A DNA stretch of 64,000 nt from an uncultured Eubacteriales bacterium. GTDB taxonomy: Bacteria; Bacillota; Clostridia; Oscillospirales; CAG-272. The notes under the pieces were generated by a model that was not told the origin of the DNA, searched no databases, and was given only the letters and a program-made list of their open reading frames with translations. How positions within the stretch are numbered: the first letter of the stretch is position 1; the number at the start of each line of letters is the position of its first letter. Made by a program: the position numbers and the translations under genes. The DNA lies in the NCBI GenBank assembly GCA_934796165.1, contig CAKVOU010000003.1:62001-126000 (forward strand), in the 5' to 3' direction. Shown piece by piece: positions 33,250-41,544 of the stretch.

Positions 33250-35598
33250 TTATTTTGAGAGAATGACTGCCGCATAGGAGCCGCCGGCACCGTAGGAGAT
33301 GACCAGCAGCCTGCCGAGGCTGTCCGCTCTGACCGTACCGAGGTTCTCACTCTTCACCCCGTCGCCGAGTCTGTTCGAAAGCAGGAGCGCGGCGTGTGCG
33401 GCGGAAAGTGCCGCGGTCGCGGCTCTGCCCTCGCCCACATATCTGTGGATATTGAAAACGGGGAGTTTTCTGTCGCCGAACACACGGGCAAGCGATGCCG
33501 TTTCAATGTCGTCCACGACCTTCTTACCGTCGGCAAAACCGACCACGCCGTCGATGTCATTTGCGGTAAGACCGGCGTCGGAGAGCGCGGCGCTGATCGC
33601 TTCGTCGAGCGCCTCGCCCGAGCCTGCAAGCGTTCCGAACGGAACGGGCTTTGTCGCCATGCCGTAGCCGAGAACTTCGGCGTAAGCCTTCGCGCCGCGC
33701 GCCGCCATGCCGGATTCGCTTTCCAGCACCATCGTGGTACTGCCGTCGGAGAGACGGAAGCCGTCGCTCTTTCCGTCGGTGACACAACCGAGCTTTTCAT
33801 AAAGCTCCGTGATGATCTCGCTGTTTTCATCGGTACCCGTCGCAAGGACCGCCTTCTCCTGACCGCTTCTGATGACGTTCACGGCATACGCGATGCTGGC
33901 AAGACCCGACTGGGTGCCGCTCGTCACGGTGACGTTGTAGCCGCGGATGCCGGAGCAGATGGACAGGTAGCCGCCCGCCGCGTTGTACACGGTGTTGGGG
34001 AACTTGAAGGCACTGCCCGCCGCGTTGCCCTTGGCAACCAGGTCCTCTTCATAATTGCAGACGGTGGACAGCGGTCCGTCCGAGGTACCGACCACAATGC
34101 CGATGTCGGTCGCGTTTTCGTCGGTCACGGTCAGGTTTGCGTCAAGAAGCGCGCTCATGCCGGAGACCGCCTGCAGCTGACTGAACTTATCGAGCTTGCG
34201 GTAGAACGCCATCTTGAGGTCGCAAGCGGCATAATCCGCCTGACCGACCGCGCTCTGTGCCGAGATCGCTTCAAGCGTCTTGTCCGCCCTGACGGTATCC
34301 ACGTAATTCTCCACGCCGTTGCCGATCGGGGAGACGATGCCAAGGCCCGTGACAAAGATGCGCTCGCGCTTTTCGGGAAGCTGTACATTTCCCTCGGTCT
34401 TGGAGAACAGAATGCTTGCGTTGTTGCCGCCGAACGCAAAGGAGTTGCTCATGACGCTCGTCAGCTCTTTCTTTTCTGCCTTGTTGGGGCAGAAGTCAAT
34501 CTTGCCCGCACGCTCTTGAAGGCGGGGCAGATCCTCCTCGGTGTAACCGACCGTCGGGGGAATGATTCCCTCGGTCAGCGCCTTGATGGCAAACACCGCT
34601 TCGACCGCGCCTGCGGCGCCGAGGCAGTGACCGACCATGGCTTTGGTGGAGGTCACGGTGAGGTCGTCGTTCTGACCGTCAAAGATGGTATGGAGCGACA
34701 GGAATTCCGCCTCGTCATTCTTGGCGGTACCGGTTCCGTGCGCGTTGATGTAGCCCACGTCGGCGGGGGTAAGACCCGAATTTTCGAGTGCGCGGCGGAT
34801 GGCGTGCATCTGCCCTTCTCCGTCGGGACGGGGAGCTGTGATGTGGTGTGCGTCACTGCTGACGCCGGCACCCAGCACCTCGCAATAAATCTTCGCACCG
34901 CGCGCCTTTGCGTGCTCGTAGGATTCGACGATGACAGCGCCCGAGCCTTCACCGAGCGTGATGCCGCTGCAACGGTTGAAGGGGGAGCAGGGCTGTGCAT
35001 CCAGCGCATGGAGCGACAGGAATCCCGCATACGGCACCGACGCGAATGCGTCCGCGCCGCCGGCAATGACGACATCCGCCTTTCCCGCGCGGATGAGGTC
35101 GCAGGCATAGGCAATGCTGATGGTGCCCGCCGCGCAGGCGTTTGCCACGTTGGTCACAACGCCACCCGCACCGAAGGTGCGTGCGACCTGATTTGCGATC
35201 GCGGAGATCGGCATTTTCGACACGTCGGACGCGGGCTTGCCGTTCTTGTAGTAATGTTCCACGCTGACCACGCCGCCGACGCAGCTGCCCATGATAACAC
35301 TTGCACGGGTAGAATCGCCGAAGGACTCCAGTCCCGCGTCGCGCATAGCTTCCGCGGACGCTTTGACACAAAGACGGGATGCGCGGTCCATATCCGCGGC
35401 ACCCGGCACCTCATCGACAGAGGGGTCTCGGACTTCCGCCGCGAGGTTTGCATAACAGTTTTCGGTATCGACCGTATGCGTCTCTCTGATTCCGCTGACG
35501 GAATGGATGGCATTCTCCCAGCACTCCGCGACATTGCCGCCGATCGCGCTGACAAGACCAAGCCCCGTCACCACACAGCGATTTTCATTGCTTGTCAT
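33250..35598 (-). CDS. Fused double ketosynthase: active KS plus degenerate KS (CLF-like)
   Basis: 782 residues, about twice FabF. The first domain (1-405) is a complete FabF-type ketosynthase with C155 in NACAAG, H287 in NAHGTGT, K319 and H324 in VGHCLGA. The second (about 412-782) has the thiolase fold but Thr562-Gln563 at the place of the catalytic Cys, FADG (688-691) in place of HGTGT and no GH of the last motif. This is the arrangement of KS-alpha with KS-beta (chain-length factor) of type II polyketide and aryl polyene systems, here in one chain. The dead half probably shapes the substrate tunnel and sets product length. The ATG follows AAGGAGAG. A sequencing fusion is unlikely because both domains are full length and the linker is in frame. 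Confidence 0.88.
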   Translation of the reverse strand: MTSNENRCVVTGLGLVSAIGGNVAECWENAIHSVSGIRETHTVDTENCYANLAAEVRDPSVDEVPGAADMDRASRLCVKASAEAMRDAGLESFGDSTRASVIMGSCVGGVVSVEHYYKNGKPASDVSKMPISAIANQVARTFGAGGVVTNVANACAAGTISIAYACDLIRAGKADVVIAGGADAFASVPYAGFLSLHALDAQPCSPFNRCSGITLGEGSGAVIVESYEHAKARGAKIYCEVLGAGVSSDAHHITAPRPDGEGQMHAIRRALENSGLTPADVGYINAHGTGTAKNDEAEFLSLHTIFDGQNDDLTVTSTKAMVGHCLGAAGAVEAVFAIKALTEGIIPPTVGYTEEDLPRLQERAGKIDFCPNKAEKKELTSVMSNSFAFGGNNASILFSKTEGNVQLPEKRERIFVTGLGIVSPIGNGVENYVDTVRADKTLEAISAQSAVGQADYAACDLKMAFYRKLDKFSQLQAVSGMSALLDANLTVTDENATDIGIVVGTSDGPLSTVCNYEEDLVAKGNAAGSAFKFPNTVYNAAGGYLSICSGIRGYNVTVTSGTQSGLASIAYAVNVIRSGQEKAVLATGTDENSEIITELYEKLGCVTDGKSDGFRLSDGSTTMVLESESGMAARGAKAYAEVLGYGMATKPVPFGTLAGSGEALDEAISAALSDAGLTANDIDGVVGFADGKKVVDDIETASLARVFGDRKLPVFNIHRYVGEGRAATAALSAAHAALLLSNRLGDGVKSENLGTVRADSLGRLLVISYGAGGSYAAVILSK

Positions 35599-35712
35599 AT
35601 GTTTCTCTCCTTTTCCGGCGCAAAACCCGCCGGCGTTTTGTAACTGTATTCTCGTAAAGTATATAGAACGGAATGTCCGCATGGAATTCCGTAGTGATCG
35701 GATTTCTGACGC

Positions 35713-35742
35713 GGGGGCTGTCACAAAAATGCGGCAGCCCCC
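35713..35742 (-). promoter_or_regulatory. Hairpin between acpP and the ketosynthase gene
   Basis: An 8-bp GC stem (35713-35720 with 35735-35742) lies in the 152-base gap after acpP. With no T tract it is more likely a processing or partial-termination element giving excess acpP mRNA. Confidence 0.4.
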
Positions 35743-35750
35743 TTTCCCCG

Positions 35751-35999
35751 TCAGTTTGCCATGTGCGCCGCAACGTAAGCGGCAAGGCTCTTGACGTTGT
35801 AGAACGGCTCTTTGCCGACACCCGTCATGGAAACGCCGAAGGTCTCGTCGATCGCTGCGATAATCTCAAGCGAGTCAATGGAATCGAGTCCGATACCGTC
35901 GCTGAAAAGCGGGATGTCATCGGTGAGAGCATCCGCGTCAATGCCGAGATTGCTGCAAAGCAGCTCCTTGATCTTGGTTGCGATTTCCTGTTCGTTCAT
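35751..35999 (-). CDS. Acyl carrier protein
   Basis: An 82-residue four-helix carrier. The phosphopantetheine serine is in GLDSIDSLEI (about residue 40; DSIDSLE replaces the usual DSLDxVE). It has a longer loop after helix III (VGKEPFYNVKS) than primary AcpP, which suggests a carrier dedicated to this pathway. It lies between the acyltransferase and the fused ketosynthase. RBS AAAGGAA. Confidence 0.9.
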   Translation of the reverse strand: MNEQEIATKIKELLCSNLGIDADALTDDIPLFSDGIGLDSIDSLEIIAAIDETFGVSMTGVGKEPFYNVKSLAAYVAAHMAN

Positions 36000-36072
36000 A
36001 ACCCTTGGTTCCTTTCTTTTAATTCAATCATAATTTATTTGCATGGGTAGCAAAACAAAGTAAACGAGGTCA

Positions 36073-36741
36073 TCACACGCCCACGCGATCGTCCGCGGGA
36101 AGCGTTTTTCCGTCGCGGAGCGAAAACACGCGATTTTTGCAGTCCTCCGAGGCGGCACCGAGCACCTGCGAGAGGCGACCCTTTTCGTGGAGCGCCGGGG
36201 TGAAGGGGGAGCCGATACGGAGTATCTGACGGTGAAACGGGCGGTATGTACCCACGGTCGCCATGGGGATCACGGGGACATCCAGATGTCTTGCGGGAAG
36301 CAGAAATCCCGCGTGGAACGGCTCCGGTACCTCATCCTTTTCCAGTTTTCCCTCCGGGAAGATGAGGACGCTGTGTCCCTTTTTCAGGACCTCCTCGGTC
36401 TTCTGCATCCATTCGCTGTCGCCGTCGGGGGAGGTTAAGTCAATCGGGATATATCTGAGGCGGCGAAAGATGGGATTCAGTCCCTTCTTGTCATACCACT
36501 TCCGCGTGACCAGCACATAAATGCGTTTTGCGGGAAGCATCTGCGGGATAAAGAAGCCGTCCTTGTGGCTTTTGTGGTTGGAGATGAGAATCGCGCCCTG
36601 CTTCATGGCATCTTTTGCGGATTTGTCCGTCCATTCCACACGTGGGACATACAGAAGCCGCGTCACGCCTCCCCAGAGGAAGAACACTGCGTGAAGGAGT
36701 CCCGTGAGGACGGCGTTGCCGATTTTCCGGAGCGTTTTCAT
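36073..36741 (-). CDS. PlsC-like lysophospholipid acyltransferase
   Basis: 222 residues with an N-terminal membrane helix (about 10-30) and the acyltransferase motifs NHKSHKDG (NHxxxxD-type, catalytic His and Asp) and FPEGK. It should move an acyl chain from ACP or CoA to a glycerolipid or other hydroxyl acceptor at the membrane. The ATG overlaps the patatin stop by four bases. In aryl polyene and related clusters an acyltransferase of this type attaches the product to a lipid; that role here is inference. Confidence 0.86.
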   Translation of the reverse strand: MKTLRKIGNAVLTGLLHAVFFLWGGVTRLLYVPRVEWTDKSAKDAMKQGAILISNHKSHKDGFFIPQMLPAKRIYVLVTRKWYDKKGLNPIFRRLRYIPIDLTSPDGDSEWMQKTEEVLKKGHSVLIFPEGKLEKDEVPEPFHAGFLLPARHLDVPVIPMATVGTYRPFHRQILRIGSPFTPALHEKGRLSQVLGAASEDCKNRVFSLRDGKTLPADDRVGV

Positions 36742-37598
36742 GCCCTGTCCTCCAGAAACGCCCGCAATTCGTTCATGTGCTTTTCCATGACCTCTTTGCC
36801 GTGGCGATAGAACACGCCGATCTTTTCCGTATTGTTTTCAAAATGACTGATGCTCATACTCTCGGGACGGATGACAAAGGCTCTGCCCTCTCTTTCATAG
36901 GCTTCAAGCTGTGCCATCTGCCGGGCGTAGACCTCCTTACGGCGGAGCATGGCATCCACCAGCTTCGGGAAGCGCGAGCGGTAACTGATGTTGAGCAGTG
37001 ACCGGATGCGCGCATAGTCGGTGGGCGGCTGATCGCCGTACCGGGTCAGGATCACGACCGCCTTATCGCACTTTTCCAGCGCGTGGGCGACGGGAACCGA
37101 GTCGATGAGACTGCCGTCCAGAAAGTAGTTTCCGTCAATGATGACCGGCTTGCAGATGAGCGGAATGGAGCAGGAAGCCTTGCACAGGGCAAGCAGGCGC
37201 TCCTCCGATTCGTCCGCACCGCGGTACTCCGCAAGTCCCGTTTCGCAATTGGCGACTACGAACTCACACTCGGTCGGCGAGGAAAAATACGTACCGAAAT
37301 CAAACGGGATCTGGCGGTAGGAATATTCATATGTCATAATGTCCAGGTCAAGCAGGGTACCGCTCCGGTACAGCTGCCCGAGACCGTAGTACGGGTCGGC
37401 ATCCTCGTGCGTGATGACTCGCAGGGTTCTGCCGATCTGCCCGGAAACAAAGTCCGCGGCGTTTCCCGCGCCGGCGGAGACGCCCACAACATACGGGAAC
37501 GTCACTCCTGCTTCCATCAGGTAATCGAGCACCCCCGCGGTAAACACACCACGAAGCGCACCGCCCTCCAGAACCAATCCGATCTTCTTTTCGCTCAC
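36738..37598 (-). CDS. Patatin-like phospholipase
   Basis: 286 residues with EGGALRGVFTAGVLD (oxyanion loop), GVSAGAGNA (catalytic Ser in GxSxG) and DGS (catalytic Asp near the DSVPV segment). It belongs to the YjjU/RssA-type serine acyl hydrolases. The start is GTG at 37598 with GGAGG 6 bases upstream; the longer frame from 37676 begins inside the promoter. It is the first gene of the lipid operon and may supply or trim acyl chains for the adjacent acyltransferase. Confidence 0.87.
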   Translation of the reverse strand: MSEKKIGLVLEGGALRGVFTAGVLDYLMEAGVTFPYVVGVSAGAGNAADFVSGQIGRTLRVITHEDADPYYGLGQLYRSGTLLDLDIMTYEYSYRQIPFDFGTYFSSPTECEFVVANCETGLAEYRGADESEERLLALCKASCSIPLICKPVIIDGNYFLDGSLIDSVPVAHALEKCDKAVVILTRYGDQPPTDYARIRSLLNISYRSRFPKLVDAMLRRKEVYARQMAQLEAYEREGRAFVIRPESMSISHFENNTEKIGVFYRHGKEVMEKHMNELRAFLEDRA

Positions 37599-37666
37599 AA
37601 TTTTCCTCCGGTTTTTCAGACGAAAAATAAGTATCAGGTGTTGCTTTTTCTTCTCCTGTGGTTTAT

Positions 37667-37695
37667 AATATATCATGGTTTGGGTGTCCTGTCAA
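37667..37695 (-). promoter_or_regulatory. Promoter of the lipid operon
   Basis: On the minus strand TTGACA (37695-37690), 17 bases, TATATT (37672-37667). Transcription would begin near 37660, about 60 bases before the patatin GTG. Confidence 0.78.
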
Positions 37696-37745
37696 CGGTC
37701 AGAAACCGCGATCTGCGGTGATTATGGGACAGGCTCCCGCAAAAC

Positions 37746-37761
37746 CGTTACTTAAGTAACG
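37746..37761. promoter_or_regulatory. Perfect 16-bp palindrome, probable TetR operator
   Basis: CGTTACTTAAGTAACG is a perfect palindrome with A/T flanks, 33 bases before the tetR start and about 50 bases upstream of the divergent operon's -35. Its size and place are typical for a TetR-family autoregulatory operator. Confidence 0.72.
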
Positions 37762-37794
37762 TTTTACCGGATTTTTCATGGAAAGGAGCAACGC

Positions 37795-38388
37795 ATGAAT
37801 CAGGATGACAAGCGGGTAATCAAAACCAGGCGGGAGATCCGGTCCGCACTCCTGAAGATTCTGGAAGACAAGCCGCTTTCGGAGATCACGGTCAAGGAGA
37901 TTGCCGACCGTGCCTGCATCAACCGCAAGACCTTTTACTCGCATTACGCAAGCCCTGACGAGATTCTCTCGGAGCTGGAGGATGAGATCGTCGGAAGCAT
38001 CGCTTATTTTCTCGAGGACGTGATGATTGACGAGTACAACCTCGGTCCGCAGTATTTTCTTCAATTTATCAACACTGTCTACGCGAGCAATCCGCAGTTT
38101 TTTGAAAATCTGGTCTCCATGCGCAACTACACCTTTATTGCAGACAAGATCAAAAAGGTGCTCAAGGATGAGATCCTGCGCTCCATGGAGGTCCCGGAGA
38201 GCAAAACGGCTTCCGCATCCGCCGTTCTCGAATATTTCATCGGCGGCGCGGCGGCAGTTTACGTGGACTGGATCAGAGAGGGAAAAAGACTGCCGTTTGA
38301 CGATGTTTCCCGTCTGATCACGGGACTGATGCTGGAGGGGATCCGGGTGATCCCGCAGTACCTCGGTCCTGCCCGCCGAACCGTTTAA
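37795..38388 (+). CDS. TetR family transcriptional regulator
   Basis: A 197-residue regulator. The helix-turn-helix lies at about 12-58 (ITVKEIADRACINRKTFYSHY around the turn, given by position 26-46), with an all-helical C-terminal ligand and dimer domain. Its position, divergent from the lipid operon with a palindrome between, suggests it represses that operon and itself, perhaps releasing DNA when an acyl-CoA or other lipid ligand binds. AAAGGAG precedes the ATG. It is followed after 10 bases by an acyltransferase gene. Confidence 0.9.
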   Translation: MNQDDKRVIKTRREIRSALLKILEDKPLSEITVKEIADRACINRKTFYSHYASPDEILSELEDEIVGSIAYFLEDVMIDEYNLGPQYFLQFINTVYASNPQFFENLVSMRNYTFIADKIKKVLKDEILRSMEVPESKTASASAVLEYFIGGAAAVYVDWIREGKRLPFDDVSRLITGLMLEGIRVIPQYLGPARRTV

Positions 38389-38398
38389 GGAGGTTTTC

Positions 38399-39250
38399 AT
38401 GATATCTGTACTGATCCCTGTTCTGTCCCTTGTGGGGGCAGCGGTCACCGTGCTTTGCACGCATATTCATTTTCTTTATGCCATCCCCCTGTTTTTCGGA
38501 TACATTGTCGCGCTCAGCGTGTTGTTTTTCCTCTTTGCGATCATCGCGTCGCTTGCCATCAAAAAAGAAGATCCGCCCTCGCCGGAGCGCCGTCCGCAGA
38601 ACCCGTTCTACCGGTTTCTCTTAATCGAGGCGTACTCCATTGCCCTACACTTCATGCGGGTCCGGGTAACAGTGACGGGAACCGAGCATCTGCCGAAGCC
38701 CGGCAAGACCTTCCTGCTTGTTTCCAACCATCTTTCCAACTACGATCACATGACCATGATGGTCAGGCTGCGCCGTCACAAACTTGCGTTCATTTCCAAG
38801 CCTGAGAACTATGCGATCCCGGTGATCGGCAGGTATCTGCAGGAAAGCGCGTTTTTGCCGATCGACCGGGAAAACGCGATGAACGCGGTACGCACCATCC
38901 GCAACGCATCTCTTGCAATGGAGGCGGGGGAACTGTCCTACGGCATTTTCCCGGAGGGGACGAGAAGCCGCACCGGGGAGTTGCTTCCCTTCCACGACGG
39001 CGTATTCTTTGCCGCGAAGCGGGCGAAGGTTCCGGTCGTTGTTGTACATATGTCGGGCTCCCGGGACGTACACCGCCGGGGACCGTGGAAAGCGACGCGG
39101 GTACGCATGGACATTCTCGGTACCTTTGACGAGGAATTTGTCCGCACGCACAACGACCGTGAGATCAGCGCGGCGGCAAGAGAACTGATGATTGCCTGTG
39201 AGGAACGCCTCGGAAACGTGGACGTCAAGCCGGAGCCGGCGAACAAATAA
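38399..39250 (+). CDS. plsC: 1-acyl-sn-glycerol-3-phosphate acyltransferase (PlsC type)
   Basis: 283 residues with two N-terminal membrane helices (about 3-24 and 28-52), then NHLSNYDHMTM (catalytic NHxxxxD form) and FPEGTRSR. It acylates lysophosphatidic acid or a similar acceptor at the cytoplasmic face of the membrane. It is the more canonical of the two acyltransferases beside the lipid operon. AAGGAGG lies 5 bases before the ATG. Co-transcription with tetR ties both directions of the locus to lipid acyl transfer. Confidence 0.88.
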   Translation: MISVLIPVLSLVGAAVTVLCTHIHFLYAIPLFFGYIVALSVLFFLFAIIASLAIKKEDPPSPERRPQNPFYRFLLIEAYSIALHFMRVRVTVTGTEHLPKPGKTFLLVSNHLSNYDHMTMMVRLRRHKLAFISKPENYAIPVIGRYLQESAFLPIDRENAMNAVRTIRNASLAMEAGELSYGIFPEGTRSRTGELLPFHDGVFFAAKRAKVPVVVVHMSGSRDVHRRGPWKATRVRMDILGTFDEEFVRTHNDREISAAARELMIACEERLGNVDVKPEPANK

Positions 39251-39281
39251 AGAAACGATACAAGCACACAATAGAATAAAA

Positions 39282-39317
39282 AACGCCGTACCTCCAAAAG
39301 GAGGTACGGCGTTTTTT
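39282..39317. terminator. Bidirectional terminator between plsC and the pyr operon
   Basis: A perfect 14-bp stem (39282-39295 with 39300-39313) with an AAAA loop. It is flanked by T on the plus strand and by A on the other side, so it works for both converging units. Confidence 0.92.
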
Positions 39318-39436
39318 ATTGAGGGATACGGGGGAGCCGCGGAGCGGCGCGGGATCCGGGGGCGAAGCAGCGCCCGGCACGGGCTTCGCGAGCCTCCCGG
39401 CGGGCACCGCGCCGCCGCGGCGGATAAACATAAATC

Positions 39437-39865
39437 TTACGATTCCGCAGTTTTCGCCTTGGTCTCGCAGTACAGGCAGCGGTAGACGCGCCCCTCTCTG
39501 TCGGAGAGGCGGAATACGTGAGGCAATTCCTGTTCCGTGGAGGTGATACAGCGGGGATTCTTGCAGAAGATGACATTGGTCAGGCGTTCGGGCAGATCCA
39601 TGCGGCGCTTTTCGGCAAGCTCGCCGTTCCGGATGATGTCCACCGTAATGCCGGGATCGACGTAGCCGAGGATGTCCATGTCAAGCGGCAGATCGGCGTC
39701 GATCTTGATGATGTCCTTTTTTCCCATCTTGGCGCTCGTCACGTTCTTGATGATGGCAACCGAGCAGTCAAGCGAATCCAGGTGAAGCAGACGGTAGATC
39801 TCCATCCCGCGCCCCGCGGTGATGTGGTCGATAACGATTCCGTTTCTGATTGCGTCGATATTCAT
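39437..39865 (-). CDS. pyrI: Aspartate carbamoyltransferase regulatory subunit
   Basis: 142 residues. An N-terminal allosteric domain binds CTP/ATP, and a C-terminal zinc domain has CKNPRC and CLYC, giving all four zinc cysteines. It binds PyrB to form a holoenzyme under feedback control by pyrimidine nucleotides. It is the last gene of the nine-gene operon, overlapping pyrB by four bases. Confidence 0.95.
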   Translation of the reverse strand: MNIDAIRNGIVIDHITAGRGMEIYRLLHLDSLDCSVAIIKNVTSAKMGKKDIIKIDADLPLDMDILGYVDPGITVDIIRNGELAEKRRMDLPERLTNVIFCKNPRCITSTEQELPHVFRLSDREGRVYRCLYCETKAKTAES

Positions 39866-40812
39866 GCGTGTCCCTCCTTCCCGTCGGCGGCATCCGGCAC
39901 GCGGATGTCCAGGAGCTTGAGGATCAGAGCCATACGCATATACTTGCCGTAAAGCACCTGCTTGAAATAGCAGGCGCGGGGGTCGTCGTCGATGGCGACC
40001 GCAATCTCGTTGACACGCGGAAGCGGATGCAGGATGGCGAGATCGGATTTTGCGTTCTTCAGCTTGTCGGGCGTCAGGATGTAGCTGTCGCGCAGACGGA
40101 GGTAATCCTCCTCGTTGAAGAAGCGTTCCCTCTGGACCCGCGTCATGTAGAGCACGTCAAGCTCCGGCATGACGGAGGAAAGATCGGAGGTCTGCACGTA
40201 GTCAATGTTGTTTTTCTTCAGAATATCCTTCTTGACATAGCTCGGCAGCTTCAGCTCGTCGGGCGAAATGAGCACAAAGCGCACACCCTCGTAGCGCGAC
40301 AGGGCGGCGATAAGAGAATGCACCGTTCTGCCGAACTTGAGGTCGCCGCAAAGCCCGACGGTCAGATTTCCGAGCCTTCCCTTCTCACGCTGAATGGTCA
40401 GAAGATCGGCAAGCGTCTGAGTCGGGTGGTTGTGGCCGCCGTCCCCGGCGTTGATGACCGGCACCGTCGCATGCATGGAGGCGACCAGCGGCGCGCCCTC
40501 TTTTGGGTGACGCATGGCGATGATGTCCGCGTAACAGGAAACGACCCTTGCCGTATCCGCGACGCTCTCCCCCTTTGAAGCGGAGGAGGACGCGGCGGAC
40601 GCGACCGACAGCACATTTCCGCCGAGCTCGTACATTGCCGCCTCGAAGCTGAGGCGGGTTCTGGTTGACGGCTCGAAGAACAGCGTTGCCAGCTTTTTGC
40701 CGCGGCACGCCTCGCTGTACTTCTTTGGGTTTTCAATGATATCGTTTGCGACCGAAATCAGTCCGTCAAGCTCGTCCGCGGACAGCTCGCGGATGTCCGT
40801 GAGGCTTCTCAT
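39862..40812 (-). CDS. pyrB: Aspartate carbamoyltransferase catalytic subunit
   Basis: 316 residues. It joins carbamoyl phosphate and aspartate to carbamoyl aspartate. PSTRTRLSFE is the carbamoyl phosphate loop, HPTQTLADL and HPLPRVNEI are the further active-site blocks. It overlaps pyrE (upstream) and pyrI (downstream) by four bases each. Confidence 0.96.
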   Translation of the reverse strand: MRSLTDIRELSADELDGLISVANDIIENPKKYSEACRGKKLATLFFEPSTRTRLSFEAAMYELGGNVLSVASAASSSASKGESVADTARVVSCYADIIAMRHPKEGAPLVASMHATVPVINAGDGGHNHPTQTLADLLTIQREKGRLGNLTVGLCGDLKFGRTVHSLIAALSRYEGVRFVLISPDELKLPSYVKKDILKKNNIDYVQTSDLSSVMPELDVLYMTRVQRERFFNEEDYLRLRDSYILTPDKLKNAKSDLAILHPLPRVNEIAVAIDDDPRACYFKQVLYGKYMRMALILKLLDIRVPDAADGKEGHA

Positions 40813-41456
40813 CTGCCGCCTCCGATCCAGGATTCGTCGGAGGGATTGTTGCGGAACGCGATGAGACGCTTCACGTCCTCGGGGCGGATGTAGCCCGTCT
40901 TCGCGGCGACCTCGGCAACGCAGTCGAAATTGGTCAGGCTGATGTTCCGGACGCCGGCGGCGGCAAGGCGTTCTCTGCCCTTCTTCATGCCGTAGGTGAA
41001 GATGGACACGATGCCGAGCACCTCGGCTCCCGCTTCTCTGAGGACATTGACGACCTCCAGCACACTGCCGCCGGTGGAAATGAGGTCCTCCACCACCACA
41101 ACGCGCTGTCCCTTTTCCAGCTTGCCCTCAATCTGATTTCCTCTGCCGTGGTCCTTTGCACCCGAGCGGACGTATCCCATCGGCATTCCGAGCAGATGTG
41201 CGGTGATCGCGGCGTGCGCGATGCCCGCGGTGGAGGTACCCATCAGCACCTCGGCGGTGGGGTAATTTTCGCGGATCAGCTCCGCAAGTCCGGTCTCCAC
41301 GTCGTTCCGGACGGCGGGAGCGGTCAGGGTGAGGCGGTTGTCACAATAGACGGGGCTTTTGATGCCGCTCGCCCATGTAAACGGCTCGTCGGGACGGAAG
41401 AATACCGCCCGGATCGAAAGAAGGTCTTCCGCAATTTTCATTTCCCGTGCTTCCAT
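40809..41456 (-). CDS. pyrE: Orotate phosphoribosyltransferase
   Basis: 215 residues. VVVEDLISTGGS is the PRPP-binding signature. It converts orotate and PRPP to OMP. The ATG at 41456 has AAGGAG 9 bases upstream; the ORF's upstream extension has no site. The gap to pyrF is 88 bases. Confidence 0.95.
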   Translation of the reverse strand: MEAREMKIAEDLLSIRAVFFRPDEPFTWASGIKSPVYCDNRLTLTAPAVRNDVETGLAELIRENYPTAEVLMGTSTAGIAHAAITAHLLGMPMGYVRSGAKDHGRGNQIEGKLEKGQRVVVVEDLISTGGSVLEVVNVLREAGAEVLGIVSIFTYGMKKGRERLAAAGVRNISLTNFDCVAEVAAKTGYIRPEDVKRLIAFRNNPSDESWIGGGR

Positions 41457-41544
41457 ATCTTGATACTCCTTTGTCGTTTCAGTACAGATTTTATTTTTGG
41501 GAGATCCGGCTCCCGAACCGTCCGGCAATCCGTTTCCCGGCGTG

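Noticed and set aside
33394..35643. 749-codon plus-strand frame opposite the ketosynthase fusion
   Set aside because: Shadow of the ketosynthase gene, with no start signals.
39314..39436. GC-rich repeats as a CRISPR-like or mobile element
   Set aside because: No regular repeat-spacer pattern, no cas gene and no terminal repeats; at most a shared 13-base block with 31.8 kb.
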